Made by a program: the position numbers and the translations under genes. From Ancalomicrobiaceae bacterium (GTDB lineage: Bacteria > Pseudomonadota > Alphaproteobacteria > Rhizobiales > Ancalomicrobiaceae): a stretch of 36,247 nucleotides of DNA. A model generated the notes under the pieces. It did no database searches and had not been told where the DNA came from. It was given only the letters and a program-made list of their open reading frames with translations. Shown piece after piece: positions 16,352 through 23,962 of the stretch. The DNA is taken from assembly GCA_031291595.1 (NCBI GenBank), contig JARLIU010000082.1, forward strand, positions 1 to 36,247, written 5' to 3'. Position 1 is the first letter of the stretch, and each line of letters begins with the position of its first letter.

Positions 16352-16511
16352 TTCGACCACCAGCGCCGGGGCATCCTGCCGGCCCCGTCCGCGGTTCTCC
16401 GTTCGCCGCTGGCCCCGGACGGCCGCAACGACGCGCTCGAGCCGTTGCCCCGCCGCAACTCGGCGCCCGGCCGATCAATGGCAGCAACCGATCCCAACAT
16501 TGGAGCAAATG

Positions 16512-16739
16512 ATGAACGAGACCAAGAGCCCCTTCGCCTCGACGACGATCTGGGGGGCGGGCCTGACCGTGCTGGCCGCCGCTGCCGGTCTGGCCGGCTA
16601 CAGCATCAGTGCCGACGATCAGGCGCGGGCAGTCGATCTGATCGGCCAGATCTTCGGCCTGTGGGACCGCGTCGCGGTGATCGTCGGCGGCGCGCTGGCC
16701 ATCTGGGGGCGCATCAAGGCCACTCACCGGATCGGCTGA
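16512..16739 (+). CDS. Holin-like small membrane protein
   Basis: A 75-residue protein with two hydrophobic segments, 'TIWGAGLTVLAAAAGLAGY' (about residues 10-28) and 'WDRVAVIVGGALAIWGRI' (about 50-67), joined by an acidic loop, and a basic tail 'RIKATHRIG'. Size, topology and position fit a class II-like phage holin, which would form the membrane lesion at lysis. GGAG at 16502-16505 lies 6 bases before the ATG at 16512; an ATG at 16509 is also possible. The next ORF starts directly after the stop (TGAATG). No sequence-specific holin family can be named from inspection. Confidence 0.7.
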   Translation: MNETKSPFASTTIWGAGLTVLAAAAGLAGYSISADDQARAVDLIGQIFGLWDRVAVIVGGALAIWGRIKATHRIG

Positions 16740-16970
16740 ATGAACGCGCTCGCCATTATCAAGGCCATCGCCGGCTTCGCTTCGGCGCTCCTGGCGTTTC
16801 TGCACGATCGGCGCCTCGTCGATGCGGCAACGGCCGCTGTCGACGCGGCGCAACAGCGGGAGGTGATCGATGGGCTGGTCAAAGCCGAGGATGCGCGCCG
16901 TCGCGCGGACAGTCAGTCTGATGCTCATCCTGAACGGCTGCGGGACGACGACGGATTTCGGCGGGATTGA
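16740..16970 (+). CDS. Candidate inner-membrane spanin (Rz-like)
   Basis: A 76-residue protein starting immediately after the holin-like gene. It has an N-terminal hydrophobic anchor 'ALAIIKAIAGFASALLAFLH' (about residues 3-22) followed by a charged, Ala-rich helix ('LVDAATAAVDAAQQREVIDG' and 'KAEDARRRADSQ') able to form a coiled coil in the periplasm. This plan and the out-of-frame overlap with a lipoprotein gene match the Rz/Rz1 arrangement, where the two spanins bridge both membranes and disrupt the outer membrane. It is shorter than lambda Rz. Assignment rests on architecture and context, not on residue similarity. Confidence 0.6.
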   Translation: MNALAIIKAIAGFASALLAFLHDRRLVDAATAAVDAAQQREVIDGLVKAEDARRRADSQSDAHPERLRDDDGFRRD

Positions 16971-17142
16971 CCGGCAGCCCCACCTGTCTCCTGCCGCCGA
17001 GTTGGCGTGCGGCGCGTTCCGTCCGATCACCTGGTCGAAATCCGACACCGACCCGACGATCCGCCAGATCAAGGCGCACGACGCGGTTTATGGTGTGCTT
17101 TGCCCCGACACTGGCGCCACCCGGCCGGCGGCCGGCCATTAG
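16870..17142 (+). CDS. Candidate outer-membrane lipoprotein spanin (Rz1-like), overlapping the previous gene
   Basis: A 90-residue ORF in the +1 frame relative to the upstream gene, overlapping it by 101 bases. The N-terminus is a basic, hydrophobic signal ('MRAVARTVSLMLILNGC') with a lipobox LNGC and lipidated Cys24. The mature part has 'FRPITWSKSDTDPTIRQIKA' and 'HDAVYGVLC', a pattern I associate with small phage lysis-region proteins of alphaproteobacteria. Two further cysteines (in 'LACGAF' and 'VLCPDTG') could pair. Role proposed: outer-membrane partner of the preceding spanin. The ATG at 16870 is the only start giving a signal peptide. Confidence 0.68.
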   Translation: MGWSKPRMRAVARTVSLMLILNGCGTTTDFGGIDRQPHLSPAAELACGAFRPITWSKSDTDPTIRQIKAHDAVYGVLCPDTGATRPAAGH

Positions 17143-17213
17143 CGTTGCTGGCCCGGACGCTTCATCGCCGATCATTCATGTCTGGTTCATCGGCCCTCAG
17201 CCAATCTGCCGTC

Positions 17214-17564
17214 ATGAGCCGGATTGCATCCTATGTCCTGACCGCGTTCTTGCCAATCGCCGTGCAACTGACGGCCGCGTCGGCGCAGACGGCAACGCCC
17301 GTGGCGCAACCGGTCAGTGCCGCCGCCCCCAAGTTGAACGCCACCTGCCTCTCGTCCGCCGCAGCTCAGGATGCGGTCGTCGCCGGGCATGTCATGCGCT
17401 TCGCCGACGTCAAACGCCGCATTTCCGGCGACATCGTCAAGGCCGATCTGTGCAACACCAAGGGTAAGCTCGCCTATGTCGTCACGGTCCTGACGTCCGA
17501 CGGCATGGTGAAGCGTGTTGCCCTCGATGCGAGTTCCGGAGAAATGATATACGGTGGGAAGTGA
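17214..17564 (+). CDS. Periplasmic PepSY-like protein upstream of a two-component system (FeuN-like)
   Basis: A 116-residue secreted protein. The ATG at 17214 gives a clean signal peptide ('MSRIASYVLTAFLPIAVQ') with likely cleavage after 'ASA' at residue 24; an ATG at 17178 would put extra residues before it. The mature C-terminal part ('ISGDIVKADLCNTKGKLAYV' then 'VTVLTSDGMVKRVALDASSG') reads as a single PepSY-type repeat ending in the usual 'DASSGEM' strand. In rhizobia a small periplasmic inhibitor of this sort, FeuN, is encoded next to the FeuP/FeuQ regulator and kinase; the gene lies 46 bases before such a pair here. Inhibition of the kinase sensor is an inference from that arrangement. 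Confidence 0.75.
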   Translation: MSRIASYVLTAFLPIAVQLTAASAQTATPVAQPVSAAAPKLNATCLSSAAAQDAVVAGHVMRFADVKRRISGDIVKADLCNTKGKLAYVVTVLTSDGMVKRVALDASSGEMIYGGK

Positions 17565-17610
17565 TTTTCAGTCACATGTCCACGCATGTCATTTCTGGGG
17601 GAGGCCGGCA

Positions 17611-18282
17611 GTGCGCCTGCTTGTGATCGAGGACGATCCCAATCTCAACAATCAACTGGTCGAAGCGCTGAAGGATGCCGGCTATGCCGTCGATTCGGCG
17701 CGGGATGGCGAGGAGGGGCACTTCCTCGGCGATACCGAGCCCTATGACGCCGTCGTGCTCGATATCGGCTTGCCGAAGCTGGACGGCCTATCGGTGCTGG
17801 AACAGTGGCGCAAGGACGGCCGCAAGATGCCGGTCCTGTTGCTGACAGCCCGCGACCGCTGGAGCGACAAGGTGGCCGGCATCGACGCCGGCGCCGACGA
17901 CTATGTCGCCAAGCCTTTCCACATGGAGGAGGTTCTGGCGCGGCTCCGGGCGCTCGTCCGCCGCTCGGCCGGCCATGCCTCGAACGAGATCGAATGCGGG
18001 CCCGTCATGCTCGACACCCGCGCCGGCCGCGTCACCGTCGACGGCCATCTCGTCAAGCTGACCTCGCACGAGTTCCGCCTGATCTCCTACCTGATGCTGC
18101 ACCAAGGCCGGGTGGTGTCGCGCACGGAACTAGTCGAGCATCTGTACGACCAGGATTTCGATCGCGATTCCAATACGATCGAAGTCTTCATCGGGCGCGT
18201 CAGGAAGAAGCTCGGCGTCGACATCATCCAGACTGTCCGCGGCCTCGGCTACACGGTCGGCGTGACCAGCAATGCAGGCTAG
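17611..18282 (+). CDS. OmpR/PhoP-family response regulator (FeuP-like)
   Basis: A 223-residue response regulator. The receiver has the acidic pair in 'VIEDDPN', phospho-acceptor Asp51 in 'VVLDIGLPKLDG', Thr/Ala switch in 'LLLTARD' and Lys101 in 'YVAKPFH'. The C-terminal winged helix (about 125-220) has 'LTSHEFRLISYLMLHQGRVV' and 'IEVFIGRVRKKLG', ending 'TVRGLGYTVG'. The GTG at 17611 is chosen since it begins the first beta strand and follows a GGGGGAGG site; the frame stays open upstream to 17554 but that segment is unlike the family. Overlaps the kinase gene by 11 bases. Closest named relatives by pattern are PhoP/FeuP; its regulon is unknown. Confidence 0.92.
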   Translation: MRLLVIEDDPNLNNQLVEALKDAGYAVDSARDGEEGHFLGDTEPYDAVVLDIGLPKLDGLSVLEQWRKDGRKMPVLLLTARDRWSDKVAGIDAGADDYVAKPFHMEEVLARLRALVRRSAGHASNEIECGPVMLDTRAGRVTVDGHLVKLTSHEFRLISYLMLHQGRVVSRTELVEHLYDQDFDRDSNTIEVFIGRVRKKLGVDIIQTVRGLGYTVGVTSNAG

Positions 18283-19648
18283 CTCGCTTGCCCTACGTCT
18301 GTTCGTTCTGGCGGCGATTTGGAGCGCTCTGTCACTCGCCGCAACCGGCTCGGTGCTGATCGCGGTCTACCGCGGCTCGGTCGAGCGTTCGTTCGACGAG
18401 CGCCTCGCAGTCTACATGAAGACGCTGATCGGTGCGCTGTCGATCCAGCCGGAGCTGGGGCCGGGGACGAAGGAGCCAGCAAATGTCGGCGAGCCGCGGT
18501 TTCAATTGCCGCAGTCCGGCTGGTATTGGGTGGTGCGGCAGGCCTCCGACGGCAAGGCGATCGCCTCGTCGAAGTCGCTGGTCGGCGAAGTCCTGCAGTT
18601 TCCGAGCGATCTCGGGGCGCAACCCGGCCCGGACCGTGTCGCCAAGGCCTACGTCCAAGGGCCGGACAACCAGGACCTGCGCGTTCTCGAGCGCGAGATC
18701 TCCTTCGACGGCACCACGTCCTACCGCTTGGCGGTCGCCGGCAACGCCGGGGAACTCAACGACGACGTCACCGCCTTTTCCACCCGCACCGCCCTCGTCC
18801 TGGCCCTTGTCGGCGTCGGCTTGGTCATCACCACCTATTTCCAGGTGAAGATCGGCCTCACGCCTATCGAGCGCATCCGCGAATCGCTCTTCGCCATCCG
18901 GTCCGGCAATTCCGAGCGGCTGGAAGGCGATTTCCCGCTTGAATTGGCGCCCTTGGCAGTCGAAATGAATGCTCTCATCGAGGCCAATCGCGAGACGATG
19001 GAGCGGGCGCGCACCCACGTCGGCAATCTCGCCCACGCTCTGAAAACCCCGCTCTCGGTCATCACCAACGAAGCCCGGGCATCCGACGCCCCATTTGCCG
19101 GCCGCATCGCCGAGCAGTCGGCGCTGATGCGCGAATATATCGACCACCATCTGGAACGTGCCCGCATGGCGGCACAGCGCCGCGTCATCGGCGTCGTCAG
19201 CGACGTCAGCCCGATCGTCGAGCGTCTGGCGCGCGCCATGCGCAAGATCCACGAGGGGCGCGGCGTCGTGGTGGAGGTCGAGATCCGCGACGCCCCGCGT
19301 TTCCGCGGCGAGGCCCAGGATCTCGAGGAGATACTGGGCAACCTGATGGACAATGCCTGCAAGTGGAGCCGCGGCAGGGTGATGGTAACCGCCTGGCTCG
19401 ATCTGTCGGCCCGCGCCGAGGAGCGCCGCTTCTTCACCATCCTGGTCGACGACAACGGACCTGGGCTCAGCCCGGAAAAGCGGATCGACGCATTGAAGCG
19501 CGGCAAACGGCTCGACGAGACCGTGCCGGGCACCGGGCTCGGTCTGTCGATCGTCACCGAACTGGCGACGCTCTATGGCGGTCGCTTCCATCTCGATGAT
19601 GCGCCGATCGGCGGCCTCAGGTGCGAATTGATCCTACCGGCACTATGA
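18272..19648 (+). CDS. Sensor histidine kinase (PhoQ/FeuQ-like)
   Basis: A 458-residue membrane kinase. Transmembrane helices lie at about residues 8-32 and 172-192, enclosing a periplasmic sensor of about 140 residues rich in acidic and aromatic positions ('SGWYWVVRQASDGK'). A short HAMP-like region is followed by the dimerisation helix with phospho-accepting His255 in 'VGNLAHALKTPL'. The ATP-binding domain shows the N box 'ILGNLMDNACKWS', G1 'VDDNGPGL' and G2 'GTGLGLSIV'. 'NLAHALKTPL' and the 'MDNACKW' box are typical of the PhoQ/FeuQ group rather than EnvZ. It overlaps its regulator and probably responds to envelope or cation/osmotic state; the periplasmic PepSY protein may modulate it. 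Confidence 0.92.
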   Translation: MQASSLALRLFVLAAIWSALSLAATGSVLIAVYRGSVERSFDERLAVYMKTLIGALSIQPELGPGTKEPANVGEPRFQLPQSGWYWVVRQASDGKAIASSKSLVGEVLQFPSDLGAQPGPDRVAKAYVQGPDNQDLRVLEREISFDGTTSYRLAVAGNAGELNDDVTAFSTRTALVLALVGVGLVITTYFQVKIGLTPIERIRESLFAIRSGNSERLEGDFPLELAPLAVEMNALIEANRETMERARTHVGNLAHALKTPLSVITNEARASDAPFAGRIAEQSALMREYIDHHLERARMAAQRRVIGVVSDVSPIVERLARAMRKIHEGRGVVVEVEIRDAPRFRGEAQDLEEILGNLMDNACKWSRGRVMVTAWLDLSARAEERRFFTILVDDNGPGLSPEKRIDALKRGKRLDETVPGTGLGLSIVTELATLYGGRFHLDDAPIGGLRCELILPAL

Positions 19649-20000
19649 CGGTCTGGTGTTGCCGCATTGCAATAGGTGTGCGTCCGATAAAAAATCGTGT
19701 TATTACAGTGCGTTAATCGATCTGTGCCGAATCTGTGGACCGTTGCGGGGTTGATCGCTCCGATCTTCTCCCGCCATTTTCTCATTTCTGCCACGTTCAG
19801 GCGGTGTTCAGGCGGGGTCCCGATAGTCGGGGCGCGCGGCACGACGGCTTCGGCCGGACGCCCGGCGGTGGGCGGCGATGCGTTTCGGGCCGTTCGAGCC
19901 TGGGCAGGCTTGCCGGAACGGTACGTCAGTACAGATCGAACGAACTGGCCCGGTTCGGCAGCGCGACTCTGCCTCTGCCGGCCGGAGGCGGAAGCGAGTG
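19649..20000. other. Intergenic region before the surface lipoprotein gene
   Basis: This 352-base gap holds no convincing gene; open frames on the + strand are upstream extensions of the lipoprotein frame or unlike any family. An AT-richer patch at about 19665-19720 contains ATTGCAAT and a CGAT-AAAAA-ATCG hairpin and is the best place for a promoter, but I cannot pick clear -35 and -10 boxes. No intrinsic terminator is visible after the kinase stop. Confidence 0.5.
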
Positions 20001-20465
20001 ATGAAATCCAGTCCGATGATTGTTCTTGCCCTGGTCGGCTTGGTCGGTTGCGCCCCGGGCGCGTCGAAGCAGGAGGCCGGGACGCTGGTCGGCGGCGTGA
20101 CCGGCGGCATTCTGGGTGCCCAGTTTGGCAACGGCTCGGGCAAAGTCCTGGCGGCGGGGGCTGGGGCGCTGCTGGGCGCGCTCGTCGGCAGCGAGATCGG
20201 CCGCGGGCTCGACGAGCGCGACCGTATCCTGGCGGCCGAGGCCGAGTTCGATGCTCTCGACTCCGGCCAGCCGGGAGTGGCCCGCGAATGGCGCAATCCG
20301 GCGAGCGATCATCATGGCCAGGTGACGCCCGGGCCGACCTACTCGGTCAACAACTACGTTTGTCGCGATTATGCCGATCGCGTCTATGTCGGCGACAAGC
20401 AGCCGGTCCAGGCCCACGGCACCGCCTGCCGTCAGCCGGACGGCTCGTGGCGACCGCTCAGCTGA
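20001..20465 (+). CDS. Glycine-zipper surface lipoprotein, 17-kDa antigen-like
   Basis: A 154-residue outer-membrane lipoprotein. The signal 'MIVLALVGLVGCAPG' has lipobox LVGC with lipidated Cys at about residue 18. A glycine zipper ('TLVGGVTGGILGAQFGNGSG' and 'AGAGALLGALVGSEIGRGLD', residues 28-72) is followed by 'DERDRILAAEAEFDALDS', a linker, and the C-terminal block 'YSVNNYVCRDYADRVYV' ending 'GTACRQPDGSWRPL', all typical of the 17-kDa surface antigen family (related to rickettsial 17-kDa antigen). The ATG at 20001 follows an in-frame GTG; ATG is preferred because it starts the lipoprotein signal. The function is structural or envelope-related and not well defined in the family. Confidence 0.85.
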   Translation: MKSSPMIVLALVGLVGCAPGASKQEAGTLVGGVTGGILGAQFGNGSGKVLAAGAGALLGALVGSEIGRGLDERDRILAAEAEFDALDSGQPGVAREWRNPASDHHGQVTPGPTYSVNNYVCRDYADRVYVGDKQPVQAHGTACRQPDGSWRPLS

Positions 20466-20576
20466 TCGCGCTCGACGCGCCGCCTGGTGTAATTTTGTCA
20501 GTCAGGAGAATTTTAACATCGGGACGGCATACTCATCGACACCCGTGTGTAGTTTGTGAGTAAAGGGCGAGTGCCG

Positions 20577-21998
20577 ATGCCCGATCCCGGCGTCCTGAAT
20601 GACAAGGTTCGTGCCTATATCGAGGCACTGTCTCCTGCAGCGCGTGCCATGCTGCTGCGCTCCATGCAGAAGGCGCGCGAGCGCGGTGAGGCAACCAGCC
20701 CCACCGAAGCTATCCTCAAAGCCATCGGCCAGATGTCCGGTGATCAGTCAGCCGTCGAACAGGCACTCGTGTCGCGGCTGGTTCCGGCTGCCGATCGCGG
20801 CGAAATGATCCGGGCCGCGTTCTTCGCCCCGGCCGAACTCTTCCTGTTCGACGTGGCGCTGCCGACCAAGGTGCCGGCCCGGCTGTTCCGCGGTTCGCTG
20901 ACGGCCATCTGGACATGGCTGAACCGTGACATCGCGACGGCGGAAATCGACAAGGCCTGCCGCGACGAAGTGGCTGATCCAGTGGCGGCCGGAGCCAAGC
21001 TGCGCCGTATTCTGACGCCGCGGCTGACTGCCATCCTCGTCGATACCAAGACGAATCCCAAGGGGCAGGCGCGTCTTGCCTTCCAACTCGGCAGCGAGGC
21101 CGTGCTGCAGGACCTCGGCGACCTGCTTTACATCTTCCACAACGAGGCGAAGATCGCCGGCATGCTTACCCAGCTGCCGAAGACCATCGCCCTTGCCGAC
21201 AACAGCGAATCCCCGTCCCAGACGGACTTGGCCAAGGTCAAGAAGGCGATCGACGACTCGCAGCTCGATCCGCATTACATTGCCGTCCTGATGCTGTCGC
21301 GCGCCTCGAACGCGGCGGCGGTGGCGGATTTCGCCGTACGGATGGCCAATACCTCCGATCCGCGCATCGTGCATCAGAGCTTCAGCGGCCGCATCATCGA
21401 TGCGGTCATTTCCGAGGTCGACCTTTGGGTCCGCCGTACGGAGGCACATATAGTCGACCGCCCGAACCGGGCAGCGGCGCTCGAGGACCTGCGCGGCTAC
21501 CGTGATCTCGTCCGTCAGCTCGATCTGGTCGTGAGCCCGTCCGAAGTGCCGGCCTGGCACAAGCGCCTCGGTGCCGCCCGGCGTACGATGTCGGAGCTGA
21601 TCGCCAAGGAAATCGAATCGGTCTCCGGCCTGCTGAGGCGCTCGTTGCGCGTCGACGCAGCCCATGCCGGGTCCGGTCAGTTCGATGTCGACGCTCTGGA
21701 GGACGCCGAATTCGGCATCCGGCTGTTGTGGGAATCGCGCAACGCGCTCGACAGCCTCGCCTTGAACGAGTTGGTCAACCGGCAGCGCCGCCAGGTCGAG
21801 CAGACGCTCGAAGTCATGACGGCGAAGCTGTTGTCGGACCTGAAATCGCGGCAAGGCACTGACCGGACCAATCTGCTCACGGCCGCCGACGGGGCCATTC
21901 GCATTTCGGCGGTCGTCTTCGGCGAGGAATACAGCCAAGTATTGAAGAAGGGTCGCGATCTGGCGATTGGCAAGCAGGTAGGCCGCGCCGCCAGCTGA
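20577..21998 (+). CDS. Conserved-looking hypothetical protein, helical, 473 residues
   Basis: I do not recognise this protein. It is soluble, with no signal peptide or clear membrane helix, and mostly alpha-helical. Visible features are an N-terminal helix 'KVRAYIEALSPAARAMLLRS', a segment 'RLVPAADRGEMIRAAFFAPAE' (about residues 65-85), a long central part with 'DPHYIAVLMLSRASNAAAVA', and a charged C-terminal helix 'LNELVNRQRRQVEQTLEVMT'. Start choice is between GTG 20556 and ATG 20577; the ATG is preferred, with AAAGGGCGAG upstream. GC third-position bias supports it as real. It ends 120 bases before an intrinsic terminator and precedes ccmI without obvious functional link. Confidence 0.85.
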   Translation: MPDPGVLNDKVRAYIEALSPAARAMLLRSMQKARERGEATSPTEAILKAIGQMSGDQSAVEQALVSRLVPAADRGEMIRAAFFAPAELFLFDVALPTKVPARLFRGSLTAIWTWLNRDIATAEIDKACRDEVADPVAAGAKLRRILTPRLTAILVDTKTNPKGQARLAFQLGSEAVLQDLGDLLYIFHNEAKIAGMLTQLPKTIALADNSESPSQTDLAKVKKAIDDSQLDPHYIAVLMLSRASNAAAVADFAVRMANTSDPRIVHQSFSGRIIDAVISEVDLWVRRTEAHIVDRPNRAAALEDLRGYRDLVRQLDLVVSPSEVPAWHKRLGAARRTMSELIAKEIESVSGLLRRSLRVDAAHAGSGQFDVDALEDAEFGIRLLWESRNALDSLALNELVNRQRRQVEQTLEVMTAKLLSDLKSRQGTDRTNLLTAADGAIRISAVVFGEEYSQVLKKGRDLAIGKQVGRAAS

Positions 21999-22083
21999 GC
22001 CCGCCGCATTCGCGCCCTTGGCCCGCATTGCACCTCCGATGCGGAACCTGGGGCAGCGCGCTGGAACGTGATGCGTAAGACCC

Positions 22084-22103
22084 ATTCCGTTTCGAACCGG
22101 AAT
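22084..22103. promoter_or_regulatory. Near-perfect 20-bp palindrome, possible operator
   Basis: ATTCCG at 22084-22089 is mirrored by CGGAAT at 22098-22103 around a central TTCGAA, giving 18 of 20 symmetric positions. It lies between the 473-residue gene and the terminator at 22118. A protein-binding site or part of the terminator leader RNA are both possible. Confidence 0.35.
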
Positions 22104-22117
22104 AATGTTAGAGCGGT

Positions 22118-22153
22118 GTGCCCGGGGCCATGACGGCCTCGGGCACGCTTTTT
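22118..22153 (+). terminator. Intrinsic terminator upstream of ccmI
   Basis: GTGCCCGGGGCC (22118-22129) pairs with GGCCTCGGGCAC (22135-22146) over 12 positions with one mismatch or wobble, has a 5-base loop, and is followed by GCTTTTT (T-tract 22149-22153). It ends transcription from the 473-residue gene, so ccmI should have its own promoter between 22154 and 22245; no clear boxes are seen there. Confidence 0.8.
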
Positions 22154-22245
22154 CGTGCATCGCGATAACCGCCGATCGCCGAAGGAAGAGACCGCAGGGC
22201 CGTATCTCGCGGTACGTCGGGCGGTACTCGGAGACTACGGGCAGA

Positions 22246-23406
22246 ATGGTGCTTTGGATCCTGTTTGCAGTGATGACGGCAGCGGCGGCGCTCATCGTCA
22301 TCGTTCCGTTGAACCGAGCGCGCGTCCGGGCAGCGCCGAATGCCGAGATCGACGTTTATGCCGACCAACTGGACGAGGTCGAACGCGACCGGGAGCGCGG
22401 CCTGATCGGCGAGCGCGAAGCCGAAGCCGCCCGCGTCGAGATCGCCCGCCGGTTGATCCGCGCCGATCGCGTCGGTCCGGTCCCGGCCGAACTCGGCCGC
22501 AAGACCCGGTCGGTTGCGTCTTTCGCGGCGATCGTGGTTATCCCCGCCGTCGCACTCGGGCTCTACTCGCTGATCGGCAGTCCCGGCCTGCCGGACCAAC
22601 CGCTGGCCAGCCGCCCGGCCGTGCCGCTCGACCAGCGCTCGCCAGAAGCACTGATCGCCATGCTCGACGCGCAATTGGCCAAGAATCCCGACGATGCGCA
22701 CGGCTGGGACATTGCCGGCCCGATCTATTTCCGCATCGGCCGTCTGGAGGATGCCACTAAGGCATTCGCCAACGCCATCAGGCTCGGCGGCCCAAACCCG
22801 CAGCGTGAGATCGGATTGGGACAGGCGTTGATGGCGGCCGCCAACGGCAAGGTCACGCCCGAGGCCAAGGCGGTCTTCGAGGCAGCGCTGAAGCTCGAGC
22901 CGGGGCTTCCGTTGGCGCGCATGTACTTGGCGCTCGGCCTGTCGCAGGACGGACGCCTCGCAGAGTCTGCCGCGGCATGGAAGGCGCTCGTCGCCGAGGC
23001 AAAGCCGGGCGATCCCTTGCTCTATCCCGCCAAGCGGGAGCTTGCTGCTGTCGAGGCCGCGATCGCTCGGGCCGCCAATCCGGCATCCCCGGCGGCCGAT
23101 ACGAAGCCGCCGGCGAACCAGCCAGCGCCGGCCCCGGCGTCTGAGCCCGCACTTACGGGCGATGCCACCGCGCCGCCCAATTCCGACACCATGATCGAGG
23201 GCATGGTCGTTCGCCTCGCCGACCGACTCGATCGCGACGGCGGCTCGGCGGAGGATTGGGGCAAGCTCGTCCGTTCCTATCTGGTGTTGGGTCGGCAGGA
23301 CGACGCCAAGACCACGGTTGACAAGGCGCATGGCGCTCTCGCCAAGGATCCGGCAGCGTTGGCCGCCTTCGATGCCATCCTGAAAGATCTTGGAGCCGCT
23401 CCGTGA
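22246..23406 (+). CDS. ccmI: Cytochrome c maturation protein CcmI (TPR apocytochrome chaperone)
   Basis: A 386-residue protein of the CcmI/CycH family, which holds unfolded apocytochrome c for the heme ligase. It has two membrane helices: 'MVLWILFAVMTAAAALIVIV' at the N-terminus and 'VASFAAIVVIPAVALGLYSL' at about residues 88-107, with the conserved charged cytoplasmic loop 'YADQLDEVERDRERGLIGER' between them. The periplasmic half carries TPR helices ('LARMYLALGLSQDGRLAESA', 'DAHGWDIAGPIYFRIGRLED') and a Pro/Ala linker near 285-310. The ATG at 22246 places the first helix at the N-terminus. It heads the ccmI-ccmE-ccmF-ccmH order usual in alphaproteobacteria. Confidence 0.93.
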   Translation: MVLWILFAVMTAAAALIVIVPLNRARVRAAPNAEIDVYADQLDEVERDRERGLIGEREAEAARVEIARRLIRADRVGPVPAELGRKTRSVASFAAIVVIPAVALGLYSLIGSPGLPDQPLASRPAVPLDQRSPEALIAMLDAQLAKNPDDAHGWDIAGPIYFRIGRLEDATKAFANAIRLGGPNPQREIGLGQALMAAANGKVTPEAKAVFEAALKLEPGLPLARMYLALGLSQDGRLAESAAAWKALVAEAKPGDPLLYPAKRELAAVEAAIARAANPASPAADTKPPANQPAPAPASEPALTGDATAPPNSDTMIEGMVVRLADRLDRDGGSAEDWGKLVRSYLVLGRQDDAKTTVDKAHGALAKDPAALAAFDAILKDLGAAP

Positions 23407-23455
23407 GCCCTGAAGTGGCAGCCGGGCCGTCGGCCGCTCGAACCGGGACGTACAG

Positions 23456-23902
23456 ATGACGCGCAAGCAGCGACGCCTCACCCTCATCGCCGTTGCCGGG
23501 CTGGTCGTGGCCGCTGCCGGCGCGCTTGTGCTCTATGCGCTCACCGACAAGATCGTGTTCTTCAATTCCCCCTCCGATATCGTTGCCAAACATCCCCAGC
23601 CCGGCATCCGTATCCGCCTGGGCGGATTGGTGAAGGAGGGCAGCGTCGAGCGCGGCGCCGATGCGCATGTGGCTTTCGAGGTGACGGATACCGTTGCCTC
23701 GGTCCCCGTCACCTACGTCGGCATCCTGCCGGATCTGTTCCGCGAAGGGCAGGGCGTCGTCGCTGAGGGCGCTTTCGATGCTTCCGGCAAGCTCGTCGCC
23801 GACACGGTCTTGGCCAAGCACGACGAGCGCTATATGCCGAAGGAAGTCGCCGATGCCTTGAAGAAATCGGGCGAGTGGCGGGGCAAGACGGCGGCGAAAT
23901 AG
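23456..23902 (+). CDS. ccmE: Periplasmic heme chaperone CcmE
   Basis: A 148-residue membrane-anchored heme chaperone. After a basic leader 'MTRKQRRL' comes one transmembrane helix (about residues 9-29), then the OB-fold domain with '[20 protein letters not shown]' and '[13 protein letters not shown]', and '[20 protein letters not shown]'. The heme attaches covalently to His122 in '[10 protein letters not shown]', and Tyr126 is the usual axial ligand; both are present. It would receive heme from CcmC/D and pass it to CcmF/H in the periplasm. ATG 23456 follows 49 bases after ccmI. Length is normal. Confidence 0.97.
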   Translation: MTRKQRRLTLIAVAGLVVAAAGALVLYALTDKIVFFNSPSDIVAKHPQPGIRIRLGGLVKEGSVERGADAHVAFEVTDTVASVPVTYVGILPDLFREGQGVVAEGAFDASGKLVADTVLAKHDERYMPKEVADALKKSGEWRGKTAAK

Positions 23903-23962
23903 GTCTGACGGGATGCTTGTGGCAAGGTGCTGCAGGTCGGGCGAGGACAGTCGGGAGGACGG

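Noticed and set aside
1-17142. Complete temperate prophage
   Set aside because: No integrase, repressor, replication genes or attachment-site repeats are visible; gene order fits a GTA-type cluster or a remnant. The left end is cut by the window, so absence there is not proven.
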